DNA of 64,000 bases from Hygrophila difformis (GCA_030278955.1 JAOANR010000003.1:35110054-35174053), one strand, 5' to 3'. Positions 23,540 to 35,887 are shown, numbered from the stretch's first letter. The notes: a model not told the origin generated them from the sequence alone. Numbers and translations are program-made.

Positions 23540-24236
23540 ACCAAGTCCTCGCCACCAAAACAGTTATGAGAAGAGGGCCCATCAGAAGAAGCTGAGACAT
23601 TGCAATACAAATAACAAATGATGAGAAAACATTGTTGTGCCCCTGAAAGTCCCATACTAAATCAAGTGTATCCTTTTCGAAAGGAGGAAAGGGAGAATAT
23701 AAGGGCCAAATGATGCAAGAAACATTGGAAAATCAAAACCATTATTACTTGTGCCAGCAGATGGAGATCTCTTGCCCATGCTATCTTCAGCATCTAAAGT
23801 CAAGCGAACAGACACATCCTGCAAATTGTTTGAAATAACATAAACTAACTTAAGGAAGAATTTTATTCTTTTAAAACACAATGAATTGAGTAACAAATGA
23901 ACTACATTGCAGGAAGATTCCAACATAGCACAATTCAAGTGGCCTTTCCAACTGAGCTGTGGCATCAAGGCTGGGCCTGCATTCCGCAAAAGCAAAACCA
24001 CTTCCAGATTGGATAACATTAGAGTTAATGCCTGCAGCTCCTCCATTGCTTTTAAATCCATTGTGCAGATCATGACTCGATTCCGGCATTTCAGAAAATT
24101 CATTGTTATTGACAAAACGAAATGAAACAGCAGTATCATGGCTGTAGTCCATGTTGGAAGGATCCATTCCCTGGCATACTCCAGCTTCACTCTCCTGGTA
24201 CTGCATCTCAGTTCCAAAAGCTAGCAAGGACAGCAT
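23540..24236 (-). pseudogene. Unassigned exon fragments upstream of the ULP2-like piece
   Basis: A 121-codon frame (MQYQESEAGVCQGMDPSNMD and further) is followed by exon-like stretches DVSVRLTLDAEDSMGKRSPS near 23740-23820 and SSSDGPSSHNCFGGEDL near 23535-23583, each with plausible splice sites. They may belong to the same ULP2-like gene or to another captured gene; I cannot decide. Confidence 0.4.
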
Positions 24237-25990
24237 GAAAACGAATGTAGGGGAACTTGTAAGGGAATTATAAGCAATTTTAGTTAATTAGCATGAAGTG
24301 ACTAACATATTCCATTAGCAAATAGCAAAATAAGATACTGATTCGTAAAGCACAGCAATCTTTCATAACATGTGGTAAAACATATATGCAAATACAAACA
24401 TAAGTAAGCAAATATAATTCACCCAAAACAGTTACACGTGCTGCCATGTCCATTACAAACCAAATTCTCTACTCATGAGGTGTGTGAAGGTCTAATTCAT
24501 GAAAATTTTGCAACTACAAGCAGAAAATAGTTAGATATATTAATAAGAAAGAATGACAACAGTTGTTACAGCATCATACTCTATTACAACACATTTACGG
24601 CTTTAAGATGTCAAATAAAAAATTACTATATTGTGATTCATAAGTAAATGTTGAATAGCAAAGCTTTCATGTCCAAAATGACAATTGGTCAGTTAATGAA
24701 CTATCCTGATTTACTTCCATTCAAAGAGATGGAACAGAATCAAATCATTCGAACAGACAATATCTTGAAATCACCCATTAAAAGCATCACATAATCAAAG
24801 AACATATAAGATAATCAACTATATATATTGCATGCCACGTGTGCCACCCACAGTATAACTGATCAACAAGAGATGAGTATGCATACTATGATCAATTGCA
24901 TTCAGTGTACAATTGATCGCTAAGTTTCATTTTCAAATTTGAATCACCGTCTTTGGTGCTGGGGGGAAGAACATAGGAGATAAGACTGTGAGGGCAGCTG
25001 CCGCTGCCACTGAGTCGCGGAACTACCACTGCCACAACCGGATCGAAGTCCAACTTCACACCATTCCTTTGAATTTGCCCTTTGCCTTTAAATTAAAGGT
25101 TTGGGTATTATCAAGGGTGAACAACCACAATTTTGAAAGTGTCAAAACCAGAATGGCTCTAGAAAACATTTACCCTAGAACGCTGACTCCGCGCAGAGAC
25201 TCGCGCAGGGCAGCAGCGGTGCTGGAGAAGGAGTGACGGCTCGTGCAGGGAGGTCAGCGAGCCACGATGGGAGGGTGCGCGCAGGGCTAAGGCGGCGGCA
25301 GGGCTCGCGGAAGCCGGAGGAGACACGACGTTCACTGGGCTGAGTGCGGCGGCTCTGGATTCGCGAAGGTTGCAGCGTGCGCAGGGGCGAGGGGCGGCGG
25401 AAGAGGGAAGGCAACGTCGGGCAACGGCGGATGGTGTCCAGGCAGGGAGGGCGTCACATGTAGGGGAGGCGGCGTTGGAAGAGGGAGGCGAGGCTTGCGG
25501 AGGGCGGCGGTGAGCAGGCGAACGGAGGCGCTGCGACGGCGGTCGACGGCGCAACGGTTAGCAGTGGACGGCAAAGAACAATGAGGGATTGATGTCTTCA
25601 ATCTGCAGAATCTCACAGCCGTAGGTAGAATGTGGGGAAATTTATTAGTCTCTCACAAATTAGGGAATCGCAGAACCCTAATTTCACCAACATAGGGGAG
25701 GCGATTCAGACTGCAAAACCACGAATCGACGAAGGCCGGGAAAGGGTAAGTCGCGGAGTAGGAGCAATCCACTGTAAGAGACGAATGCGTAATCGGTAAG
25801 AAAGAACCAGGATCCAACGATCCACAATGAAATTAAACAGGATCGGACGGCCAGGAGGGAACGGACATTCCAAATTCAATTGAGAAAAGATCTGACGGAC
25901 ACAAACAATCCTGGCGATCCAACGGACAAAAATAAAATTAAAATAGCATCTAACGGTGGAGATTGAAATTCCGGCACGAAAATCGAGGCT
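24237..25990. other. Helitron B 5' interior, GC-rich block at 25160-25600
   Basis: AT-rich DNA is followed by a GC-rich block with several overlapping open frames of arginine/proline-rich, low-complexity translation. These are typical of GC-rich leader or promoter DNA, not protein. The block may be a captured gene 5' region. I see no gene. Confidence 0.5.
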
Positions 25991-26018
25991 AATCCTCTTA
26001 TAATATATAGAGATATAG

Positions 26019-26048
26019 TAGATAGATAGATAGATATAGTAGATATAG
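26019..26048. repeat. GATA-type microsatellite at the Helitron junction
   Basis: ATAGTAGATAGATAGATAGATATAG lies directly outside the Helitron B 5' terminus. On the minus strand it reads as several TCTA...ACTATA stretches, which could be the displaced first bases of Helitrons C and D. Confidence 0.6.
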
Positions 26049-26099
26049 AAAAAAAAAAAGAAAAGATATAATACTCCTATATCCAATATTCTCTATTGC

Positions 26100-29000
26100 A
26101 AGTTCAAAATAATCCCGACTTGGTACAATATAATTTTCTTTTAAAAAATAGTTAAAAACAAGTTTTTTGATTAATAATAAATTTCTTCACTATTTTAAAT
26201 GTAAGCCCAAGTATATTGCCATATTTATATTAGGAATTAGTGATAATTATATACTTCCTTTTTTTTTTTTTTTTAAGTGTAATGTTTCTGATTTGCACGT
26301 ATTGATCCATTTTGATGTCTTATTGGAGTGTTCTGCATTTCAGGTACAAAATTGGAGTAAAAATGAATTTGGCTTGAAAAACATCAAAATTGTGGAATAA
26401 ATGGAGAAGTAGCAGGTGGTATGCCCACGCATAAGGGTTTTGGTCCGAGCTGTTGTCAAATACGGTTGCTGACATATTTCCAGCTCGATCGCTGAGGTGT
26501 TCTGTGACTTGGAGATTGATTTTCACCATCTTGAAAGATAAATCCTTGGGATTTTAGGATCTTGGAAAGTATCTAGTGGCTGGGAAACTTATTTCCAAAA
26601 GAGAAGTGAAGAATTGCCAAAGAAGTAAACAAATTTGCATAGAGAGAAACATGGAAACCTTGGTGATTGTTGCCTTATCTTCTATTGCTGGACGAAATTG
26701 AAGACATTGACAGAGACATATTCGTCATGTGGCTGCTGTTTTGAGTTCGAGTTTGGTTCTGGAGAAGACGGATATTGCTGGAGGACTCGAAGATTGTTGA
26801 AGTTTCATCTTTCTATTGAATCAGTGTTTGTTATGATTTTTATTTCTGCTCTTGTTCTTGTTTTCATGACTAGTGAGTAGTTTCTTTTATCTAGCTTAGG
26901 ATTGGACCCCGTGGTGGGATTGGATTAACGTTGTGAGACTTGATATGTTTTGAATGTTTAATTTCCTTTGATTATTAAGTATTTTCATAATTTCTTTTTG
27001 CACGACATTAATATTCCTATGTTGGTTGATTGTGAGGCGCCCATAATTGATTAATTTAGGAGTTTAATCGTTATAATTAAATTAGTGTCTGTGTAATTGC
27101 ACTTTAATCTAATTGAGTAACAACTAGACGATAAATCTCTAGGAATCATGGAATCAATTGAGACATCACTGCTTAGGTAGAATCGTCCTATTGAATTAGG
27201 CTTTTCTAGGATTCAATGCAATCGGATAAGCAAATATATGGTCGTACATAGGTTCTTAATTCGGTTAGGGAAGCGAATAACGGTCGTGCCTTGTTCGTCG
27301 ATTAAGTAAGGAAAAGTTGATCACGAGGCGGTTGCCGAGTGACTATAACTAATTTATTTAATATGAGAAGTAAATAATTGACAGTGATCAACAATAAATC
27401 CAATTCCAATCCGGCAAGTTCAAGTCCTAAGCTAGGTATTTTTCATTATTTGATATCAACAATTTTCCAGTGTTTGCTATTCGTGTGTCTTCCTGCTAGT
27501 TATTTTTATTCACTCACTTTATTTATTTTTAGTAGCATTAGTCCAATCCAACCCCCCCTTTTATTATCATGATTAACCATAAGTAATATTTCAATTAAAT
27601 CCCTGAGGAGACGACTCCACTCATCATTATCTATCTTATTTTTATTTGAGTTGGAATTATTTATTTTTGTAGCAAGACGACTGCTATCAAATTTTTGCGA
27701 CGTTGCCGGGGATTTAAATTGAATTATTATTCTGTGGTTAGTTGCTGCTATTATATTTACTAATATTATTTTTTTTCCTGGTTGTGCTGCTATGGTAGTG
27801 AGTTAAGCAGCAACGAGAGTGAAGGATTTGAAGAAGAGATGGCTGAAGACCAATGCACTCTCCAAGTTGCGCCTAACTTGGCGCGGCAACCTCTTTGCAT
27901 TTCTTTTTCTGCTGTTCCTGCTAATACTGATTTTGGACTTAAATCGGGTTTAATTCATTTACTCCCTGTTTTTCAGGAGAAAAGCCGCACAGACACTTGC
28001 AGAAGTTTGACGTCGTTTGTTCCAGCATGAAACCACCCGGCATCACTGATGATCAACTCCGCCTTCGTGCTTTTCCTTTTTCCTTGTGCGATGTTGCTAA
28101 GGAATGGTTATACCATTTACCTGCTGGAAATATCCGAACATGGGTTGATTTGCACAAGAAATTCCCGGAAAAATATTTTCTAGCTTCCCGAGCCTCTACC
28201 CTGCGCAAGGAAATTTGTGGAATAACCCAATCTCAGGGAGAATCTCTTTTATGAATATTGGGACGTTTTAATAAATTAGTAAATAATTACTAAGTGTCTC
28301 CATCATCAAATTGCTGAAACATTACTAATTCAATATTTTTATGGTCTTACTAATATGGAAATGAGGTTTCTGGATTCGGCTTGTGGAGGATCATTGATGA
28401 AGAAAACACCAGCAGAAGCATGGGATATGATTCAAACTTCCGCTGAATACACCCAACAATTTGGATCGCGTGAAAAAGTTGTTGTAGTTAAAGAGGCATC
28501 TGAGATAAATTCTTCTTCTGTTCAACAACTTTCGGACTTTACTGCTTTTGTTAGACAATTAATTGTAGGACAAGCCCAAGTTAAAGCGTGTGGAGTTTGC
28601 TGCCTCACTGGCCATGCCACGGATGAATATCCAACCTTGCACCATGAAGTTGGTGTGAATGCAGCAGGATTCGTGCCTAAAAAGAATTATGATCCATTTT
28701 CACAGACTTACAACCCAGGGTGGCGTGATTATCCCAACCTTCTGCTATGGAAATTCATCAAATAATTTCTAACCTGCTAACCAACAGCAAAATTGCCCAA
28801 CTCCTCAAGGCAAAGCATGTACTTCTTTGCAAGATATGGTTAAATCCATGACATCTAACGTTTTGCAATTTCAACAGGGAGTGGCACAATTTCAACAGGA
28901 GACGCGTAATACCATAAAAAATCTAGAAGATCAAGTGGCACTATTAACCAGGGAGATGTGTGAATCCAGAGAGCGTGGAAAAGGGAAATTCTCTACACAA

Positions 29001-29463
29001 CCTTCGAACAAAAAAGATGAAGAATCACTTGATAAAGAAATTGAGCAGGATGAAAAACTCTCCTCTAAAGCTTTGATTAATGGAAAATCTAATTTACCTG
29101 TTATTGACTCTGCTCGTTTTCCTAGAAGGCTTGCAAGACCTCGAAAGAATGACAAAAATAAGGAAATTATGGAGATGTTCAAGAAAGTTGAACTAAGTAT
29201 ACCCCTCCTGGATGCCATCCCACAAATCCCACGTTATGCAAAATTTTTAAAAGAGTTATGCACTAATAAGAAAAAGCTTCGTGGGGATGAGAAGATCATA
29301 GCTGGAGAAGTCGTTTCTACTGTGCTTAATGCAAACTACCACCAAAATATGGTGACCCAAGTATGTTTCTAGTTCCCTGCAATATTGGAAAATTAGAAAT
29401 TAAAAAGGCTATGTTAGATCTTGGAGCTGCCATTAATGTGTTGCCTTTGTCTATTTATAATAA
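26100..29463 (+). mobile_element. Decayed Athila-type Ty3 retrotransposon, 5' part
   Basis: A tRNA-Asp-like primer site (GCGACGTTGCCGGGGATT) lies at about 27703-27722, so the DNA to its left back to roughly 26100 should be the 5' LTR; I cannot place its first base. Gag and the start of protease follow on the plus strand. At 29463 the element is cut by Helitron A. The rest is not seen in the window. Confidence 0.7.
27839..29460 (+). pseudogene. Athila-type gag and protease start, broken
   Basis: Gag pieces lie in several frames: 27839-28030, 27997-28254 (AKEWLYHLPAGNIRTWVDLH), 28355-28765 and 28827-29372. They contain the retrotransposon gag core (typical WxxLxxxFxxKYF-like spacing) and, near 29380-29460, a protease-like DLGAAINVLPLSIYN where D-L/S-G-A is the aspartic protease site (D changed context DLG). 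Stops and frameshifts separate the pieces, so no full gag can be made. The protease is interrupted after SIYN by the Helitron A terminus. Confidence 0.78.
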
Positions 29464-29475
29464 CTAGCCTAACTC

Positions 29476-29495
29476 GCCCGCGCGATGCGTCGGGC
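29476..29495 (-). other. Helitron A 3' terminal hairpin
   Basis: GCCCG-a-CGC/GCG-CGGGC is a stem with one bulged base and an ATC loop, about 8 bases from CTAG. It is GC-richer than the hairpins of B and C, so A is a different subfamily. Confidence 0.85.
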
Positions 29496-32185
29496 TTAGA
29501 TTTTAATGCTGATAGGAAAAATAAACATTAATTGAAAAAATAATTTGGATAAGCGATTTAAAACAAATTATCTTATTATTGCATTTTCAACACGAAAATA
29601 ATCAAGTTTGTAGTACAATTTATGAGTGATTAAACTGATTATATGCGTTTTAACGCAAGAATCATACTATAATACATTTTTTTTTGCAGCTTATCCAAAC
29701 AGCCTATTAGTTATTTAGCCCATTCTCTATAGTGTACCTGATTAACACAAATGCTCCTATAAGCAAGCAAGGTTAACCAAAAGATCATTTTATTAAATAT
29801 TTTACATCAATATATTGCACCACCAAAATTGTCGCCGTTGGACTTTATATTAAATTATAGTATAAGAATACAATAAAATAGATCGATTATACCCATCGAC
29901 ATCTATTGTAAACCTGTAATGTAAATTTTAAATCAAATAAATTAAGGAATTAAAATAAATGCAGTATAAATTGATCAATTTAAACAGAAGTAATTAAATT
30001 AAATACAGGATAAATCAGTTACGTGTTTGCCTCATTGCAAACTACACATTCTAAAATTTCACATTCGCCCATAAAACATCCACTTCTGATTAGTCATGTA
30101 AAGTATTTCGGCCAATCATGCACATAGCCCTCAGAGTTGGTTTATTTATCAACCAACCTAATTGATTGAAAGCTAAAGACATTTTTCAAATGGATTGTAT
30201 TCTTAAATCCTCATATGTGTGTAGAGAAGGCGTGGATGCAAATAAAACACATCCCACTCTCTAATAAAATATGCTTGGCACAAAAAAAAAAAACATGTCT
30301 TCAACCCTGCCTTTAAAAGAACCCCCTTTGTTTATATATGGGGCATCCTTTGAGTAATTTGCGGGCTCAGGGTTACACGAAATCTCCACTGTTAAAATAA
30401 GGTAGAAGAAATCTCAATTATATACTACTTCAAACCATATCATTTAATGCGAGAATCTATTAATAAAAAATAAATAAACGAAAGGAATAAAGAAAATTTT
30501 ACATTTCTTAAAAAATCTCAATCTCAATTAGAGTAATAAGTTATGAATCAAATTGCTAACATTACAAAATTATATAAACATATCTTTACCACATTGACAG
30601 CATTCCAAAATAAAAATAAACATATCTTTAATAAATTAATTCATTTCAAAATCATATAAGCATAAACATATGCTCATTAATTTAATTTATTCCAAAATCA
30701 TATAAAGATATCCTCAAACATATCTTTACCAAATTGACAACATTATAAAATTATATAAACCTATCCTTAATAATTTTTTTTTATACAATATCCTTAGTAA
30801 TTATAAAATCATAGGATTCATTTACAGAATTATAAAAACATATCCTTTAAAAATTTTTGTTACAAATGTTGGAAAAAAATAATACAAATGTTTATATCCT
30901 TAATAAACATCCAAATATTTTTTGTACATATATTTAATAAATTAGTTAAATATATGCTTCATTTCTAAAAGTATATAAACAAAAAGATGTTCTTACCAAA
31001 AGTATAAATTATAGAAATTTCTATAATTTCGATAAACAAAAAAGCTGGATACTATATAATTTTTCATTTAAATAGTAAAGAAATTTTCTTACCATAACAA
31101 AAAGATTGTTTTAAATTATTTAAAAAATTATATAGTAAGATACTATGTGAGAATAATTTTTTTGGCATTTACCGGTATTCTCATGCCATATTGGACCCAA
31201 GACTACTCCCTATTTGGGAATAAATTTGATCCTATAATACATCATAATGAATTATAAATTTAATATCCTAAAGAAACAATGAATATGTAATTAGTTATTT
31301 AGTTATTCTAAAAAAATGAGTAACAAACTGTACAACTGGAAAAATTTAAATAAAATATAGTATTAGGATAATGTTTATAATAAAGCTTAAGAAAGAAGAA
31401 AAAAACATATTCGTTGCGGAAAGAAAAAAAACATTTATTGACATATGAGACCAGTATCAAATCTGGTGTGGCATGGATTCTCACCCCCCATTTTCTAACC
31501 TGTATAGGCTGTATCAAACATGTTGAAATGATGGTTTGTCTCGTTGCAATTTTTAACAAAGGATAACTCCAAAACATTTCCACTGTCGATGACTCTTAGC
31601 AGTTCTACAAATGAAATGGCAATTTTGCATAAATTAAATATCAAAATAACCAACATATGCACGTCCAATCGAAATTCCCATTGTTATAAAGTTTGTTATA
31701 AAGTTTATAATCAGATTTAATGATTTAATAGACCATAAACAGACAACAATATGCTATAGGAAGCAAAGAGGATTGTAATGACATGAATAAGAGCTTAAAA
31801 TTGTATACCTCAACCTCATATAAGCTCTTTTCGCCAAGAATTGTGAATTTTTTTAGACTGACTCATCCTTGTAGAAACTATGAGAGCCGGAGCACAGAAT
31901 GAGGAAAGGATACTGATTCATAAAAGTTCTGTAGTAGATCACTGGCAATAAATTAAAGAGATATTGAAATATAGCAAAGTATCAATCATAGTAAATACAG
32001 CTTCAGTGGAAATTTCACCACATTTCCATTGTGATCATTGATGAATAAGCTCGAAATCATTTTCTTTTCATATCAAATTAAATTGAAATTTAATTAAAAT
32101 TCCATTCAATATACATTGATTATTAAACAATAAACAGTTTGATTATAAAGCTGTCAAAGTAAATTCTATGCAATATCAAATATTA

Positions 32186-32340
32186 GTCCTCACGTAAGAC
32201 TGGTGAATAGAAAATGTAATCAAGAGTACCAATGAAATCCCTAGTGCAGTTTGTAAGTAAGGGATCATCTGTAGCAGGATCTGCTCTCCTCGTCTGCTCT
32301 AAACCAAGTCCAACCCCAGCTCCTGCAAAGGAAGAATAAG
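32186..32340 (-). pseudogene. CCR4-like deadenylase exon fragment
   Basis: The exon after an AG acceptor encodes VSAYSSFAGAGVGLGLEQTR and DPLLTNCTRDFIGTLDYIFY. TNxTRDFxGTLDYIF is the conserved stretch of the exonuclease domain of plant CCR4 (CCR4-NOT poly(A) nuclease), close to the catalytic Asp. The following catalytic His region (SDH) is missing. Confidence 0.8.
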
Positions 32341-32754
32341 CACTCACCTGGTGAAGAGAGAAGCAAAATCTACAGAGATAAAACCGTGGTTTAGCCAACA
32401 TATTCCCAAAAGAGGATTTTGTGTTCATCCCTAATCCCAATGGTAGCTGACGATGGGCAAAGCAGAAATAAGATATGATACAATGTCAGATTCGGGAACT
32501 ACATACCTTGGAGGAACTCAATCAAGCAATTCAAATAGAAGAAAAAAGGAATACCTGCCAGGCTGCCACACAACAGATTGAATAAAGGATCATTATGAGA
32601 GATTTTTTTAATATAAAGGATTATAATAAAAGAAGAAAAACAATATATTCCGAATTTAAAACAAACACAGGAGACTATACACTCAAGATACAATGATCGA
32701 CTAATCAGTAAAGATGGTATAAACTCAAGCTTCCAATTTTTAACTGCCTTATGC

Positions 32755-33024
32755 TCAAAAATTTTTTGCTTCAAAGAATTTCTTCAACCCTTTAAAAATG
32801 CTGCCAGGTTTAAAGATTCTCATAAGCCTTCTCACATCCCTTTTCACAGACAAGAAAGCTAATATTATAGCGGTTATCATTTCTGGATATATGCTTGGAG
32901 TTTTAGTGGGATATGATGCATATTTGTGGTTAAATATTTCCCTTAAAATGCCCCAAAGAATAAGAGCTAAACAAACTAAGCTCAGTCTTGTACCTTTTAT
33001 TAGCCCGAAAAGAGCTCCTGCCAC
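32755..33024 (-). pseudogene. Small membrane-protein fragment, unidentified
   Basis: An 89-codon minus-strand frame starts MAGALFGLIKGTRLSLVCLA. It has two hydrophobic segments (about residues 12-28 and 48-60) separated by a basic/aromatic loop, then a Lys/Arg-rich tail. It looks like a short plant membrane protein, but I cannot name the family. It lies inside Helitron A on the same strand as the CCR4 piece. Confidence 0.45.
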
Positions 33025-33662
33025 ACAGAGATAACTTCATGCTATAACCTGTTTTAAAATTGATCTACAGATCAGAAAAAAACACTTTGATCTACATCAC
33101 TGTATTGTTTTAAAAGTTTTCAAAATCTACCTTTTAGGGACTTGACAGTGCAAACTCAGTGCATATATTGTTTTTCTGCAATAAACTCTTTTAAGCTCAT
33201 TGCACTACACATGCTTGACAGAGCAAAATACAAAGTACTTCTATGCACATCACTATATGCAATTAAATTTTTAGAGTCGAATTCAAATTAAAAGGGAACT
33301 TACATCATAAAAACTCATAGGGCATTTTATTCAACATCTTGTAGGCATATAGTGAGCAACGTGAAATTGATTGCAAGATTAACACTCCAAATCCACCCAA
33401 CAATTTGAACATTACAATAGTACAGTTGACTTAGAAGAGCCAATGGCACAAACATCTTGTTAGTTATGTTGTTAAACTTGAAAGGTATGCACAGCTGTGA
33501 AGGCAATGGCGCAAACCACACAACCAGAACTTGAAAGTATGCACATATTGGGAAAGAAATGATAATAAGATTGATGAGCACAAATTTCAAGCATGGAACT
33601 AGGGATTGTCACTAACTAATGTATAATGTCTTGGTCATCGACATCATCATGAAAATGCAATA

Positions 33663-34059
33663 TGTTGGATTGCCAATTAGTTAACCCTGACTTATTCCGG
33701 TTGAAGAGAGAAAGAAACTCAATTCCCAGAAGCTATAGCAGTGAGCAGCTAGAAATTGTTGAAAAACGGCATAAACATCAAATGCCGTAAAAGTAACAGG
33801 AATCGCCGAAGTCCAAGAAGGAGGCTCATCTACCTCGCCGAAAAGATTGAAGCCACAATAAGAACAGTATTAGCATGTGTTCATTGTCTGTTGTTTATTT
33901 TCGATTCTATAAATAGGTACTTCCATTGTTGTAAAATTCAGAGCGAAGTAAAGCGGGAAATATAAAGAAAGCTTTAGCTATACAACTCTCCGCTTTTGGT
34001 TATCGTTTTTAGATATCAAAAGTGTAAAGTGTCTTGTGTGTGTGAGTATCAAATCTACA
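33663..34059 (+). repeat. Copia element 5' LTR
   Basis: The 397-bp LTR starts TGTTGGATTGCC and ends AATCTACA. A TATA box (TATAAATA, 33908-33915) lies about 150 bp before its end. The initiator tRNA-Met primer site TGGTATCAGAGC follows at 34063-34074. The 3' LTR lies outside the window or is lost. Confidence 0.88.
33908..33915 (+). promoter_or_regulatory. Copia LTR TATA box
   Basis: TATAAATA followed by AGG is the only good TATA box in this LTR and is placed as expected for the U3/R border. Confidence 0.7.
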
Positions 34060-34062
34060 AAT

Positions 34063-34074
34063 TGGTATCAGAGC
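34063..34074 (+). other. Copia primer binding site (tRNA-Met)
   Basis: TGGTATCAGAGC is complementary to the 3' end of plant initiator tRNA-Met and begins 3 bases after the LTR. Confidence 0.9.
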
Positions 34075-34568
34075 CTGAGTGATCCAAACTCAGAAGCGGA
34101 AGCCAAAGCCAAGCAAAAAAAAAAAAAGAAAAAATTGAGTGTAAACTCACAATTTTGCTCCTGCCCACCATCTCTTCCGGCCTCCACCGAACATTACCCT
34201 CAGACCAGCTACGAAGCTCCATCTTTGGCGTCACCTTCCGTCAACCAAGCTCCGTCGTCAATCGGTCCCATCTCAGGGCCATCCAGCTCCATCGCAACCC
34301 GGCGTCCCTCGCTAGCCTCCGATCACTCCAACACCTGAACTTCAGGACAAGTCACCGCCGCTCTGCTCATCTCTCTTTTCTCCGGGGAGCTCGCCGACGG
34401 TCTGTCCCTTTTTCATTGAGGTTGCCACTGCTACCTTGTTTTTGAAAGAAACAAACAAGAGGAAGGTAGATAGAAAATAATTGAAAGATTCAATTCTACA
34501 TCAAAGTGAGCTGCAGGGCATTGGATGGACATTAAATTCCATAAGGGAATTTAATATAGCTGACCACA

Positions 34569-34672
34569 CACACACATATATATATATTATATATTTATAT
34601 ATATTATATATTAAAAATATATATATAATAAAGCAAAAAAAGATATATATATATAAATATATATTATTTATC
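34569..34672. repeat. (TA)n low-complexity tract
   Basis: Long TA-rich alternation lies in the copia leader between primer site and gag. Confidence 0.8.
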
Positions 34673-34680
34673 CAGGTCAA

Positions 34681-35887
34681 ATGGTGAATATCACGGGACA
34701 AATGTCACTGCCGCAACTTACGAAAGCAAATTACGAGAAATGGAGTATTCAAATTAAAGCCCTTCTTGGAGCTCAAGATGCATGGGACGTGGTTCAAAAT
34801 GGTTTTGTAGAACCAGAAAATACAGGGAAATACAAAAAGCATTGAAAGATGCACGATCCAAAGATAGCGGAGCCCTGTACATGTTATTCCGAGCCGTTCA
34901 CGAATCAGGCTTCGAAAAAATATCCGGTGCCACCACCTCAAAAGAAGCGTGGGACATCCTTGAAAAATCATTCAAAGGAGCCGACCGGGTAAAGCAAGTG
35001 CGTCTCCAAACCCTTCGTGGAGAGCTTGAAAGCATGAAAATGAAGGAGTCAGAAAACGTGTCTGACTACATCACACGTGTCCAGACCGTGGCAAACCAAC
35101 TCAATCGGAACGGAGAAGAATTGTCCGATGCCAGAATTGTGGAGAAAATATTGAGATCATTAACTAATGATTTCGAAAATGTTGTGTGTGCGATTGAAGA
35201 ATCGAAAGACCTCAAAGTGCTCACTGTTGAAGAGCTCGCCGGATCTCTCGAAGCACACGAACAAAGGAAAAAGAAAAAGAAAGAGGAGTCACTCGACCAG
35301 GCACTCCAAACCAAGGCGTCAATAAAAGATGAGAAGGTTCTCTACACTCGAAACTTTCGGGGGAGAGGACATGGCCGTGGAAATCATGGACACGGTCGTG
35401 GTATCCAAGGCTACAATTGTGAAGGATACCATAAGGAAAAATTTCAAGGAAGTCAAGCAAACTGGCGTGGAAGAGGTCGTGCTCGAGGAAGAGGCGGTCG
35501 AACAAATTATTCCCACGTCAAATGCCAAAAGTGCCAAAAATATGGTCACCATGCCGAAAACTGCAACAACGAGGGTTGTTACAATTGTGGCAAGATGGGA
35601 CACTTTGCAAAAGAGTGTTGGGCCAACAGACGAGTGGAAGAGACAACCAACCTAGTCGTGGAAGACAAAGCAAATGGAGGTGTTCTCATGATGGCGCACA
35701 ACGATGTCAACGATGACACATCCTGGTACCTCGATTCTGGAGCAAGCAACCACATGTGCTATGATGAGCATCTATTCAAATAAATGCAGAAAGTTGACAA
35801 TGGTCATGTATCATTCGGAAATGCATCAAAAGTGCAAGTCAAAGGCCGTGGTACGATATGTTTCACACAGAATGATGGCTTGATAGG
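34681..35887 (+). pseudogene. Copia gag and protease start, frameshifted and truncated
   Basis: Gag starts at ATG 34681 (SLPQLTKANYEKWSIQIKAL, the Ty1/copia UBN2-type gag core). It shifts frame near 34830 and continues to 35783. Two zinc knuckles are present (CQKCQKYGHHAENC, CYNCGKMGHFAKEC). The protease motif SWYLDSGASNHMC follows, with the catalytic DSGA intact. A TAA ends the frame at 35781-35783, although homology continues (FGNASKVQVKGRGTICF) until the LARD LTR cuts it at 35888. Integrase, RT and RNase H are not in the window. Confidence 0.9.

Larger units (their letters stand above)
15528..26013 (-). mobile_element. Non-autonomous Helitron B with captured gene fragments
   Basis: The 5' end on the minus strand is TCTCTATATATTATAAGAGG at 26013 downward, preceded by A. 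The 3' end is CTAG at 15531-15528 followed by T, with a hairpin at 15540-15556. Insertion between A and T fits Helitrons. The 5' subterminal AATCTCCACCGTTAGATG is shared with Helitron C. No RepHel gene is present. The 10.5-kb element carries ULP2-like, cytochrome c6A, ISPG and C2-domain fragments, all on its own strand. Confidence 0.82.
29464..33662 (-). mobile_element. Helitron A, 3' end intact, 5' end not found
   Basis: On the minus strand the element ends CTAG (29467-29464) followed by T, with a strong hairpin at 29476-29495, exactly at the break in the Athila protease frame. The interior at 29500-31700 is AT-rich and shows no gene. Captured fragments (CCR4-like, small membrane protein) lie at 32180-33030. 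The 5' TC end is not visible before the copia LTR at 33663; it may lie beyond that insertion. Confidence 0.68.

Noticed and set aside
25159..25616. Overlapping Arg/Pro-rich frames in a GC-rich block
   Set aside because: Frames open on several phases at once because GC-rich DNA has few stops. No homology or splice context.
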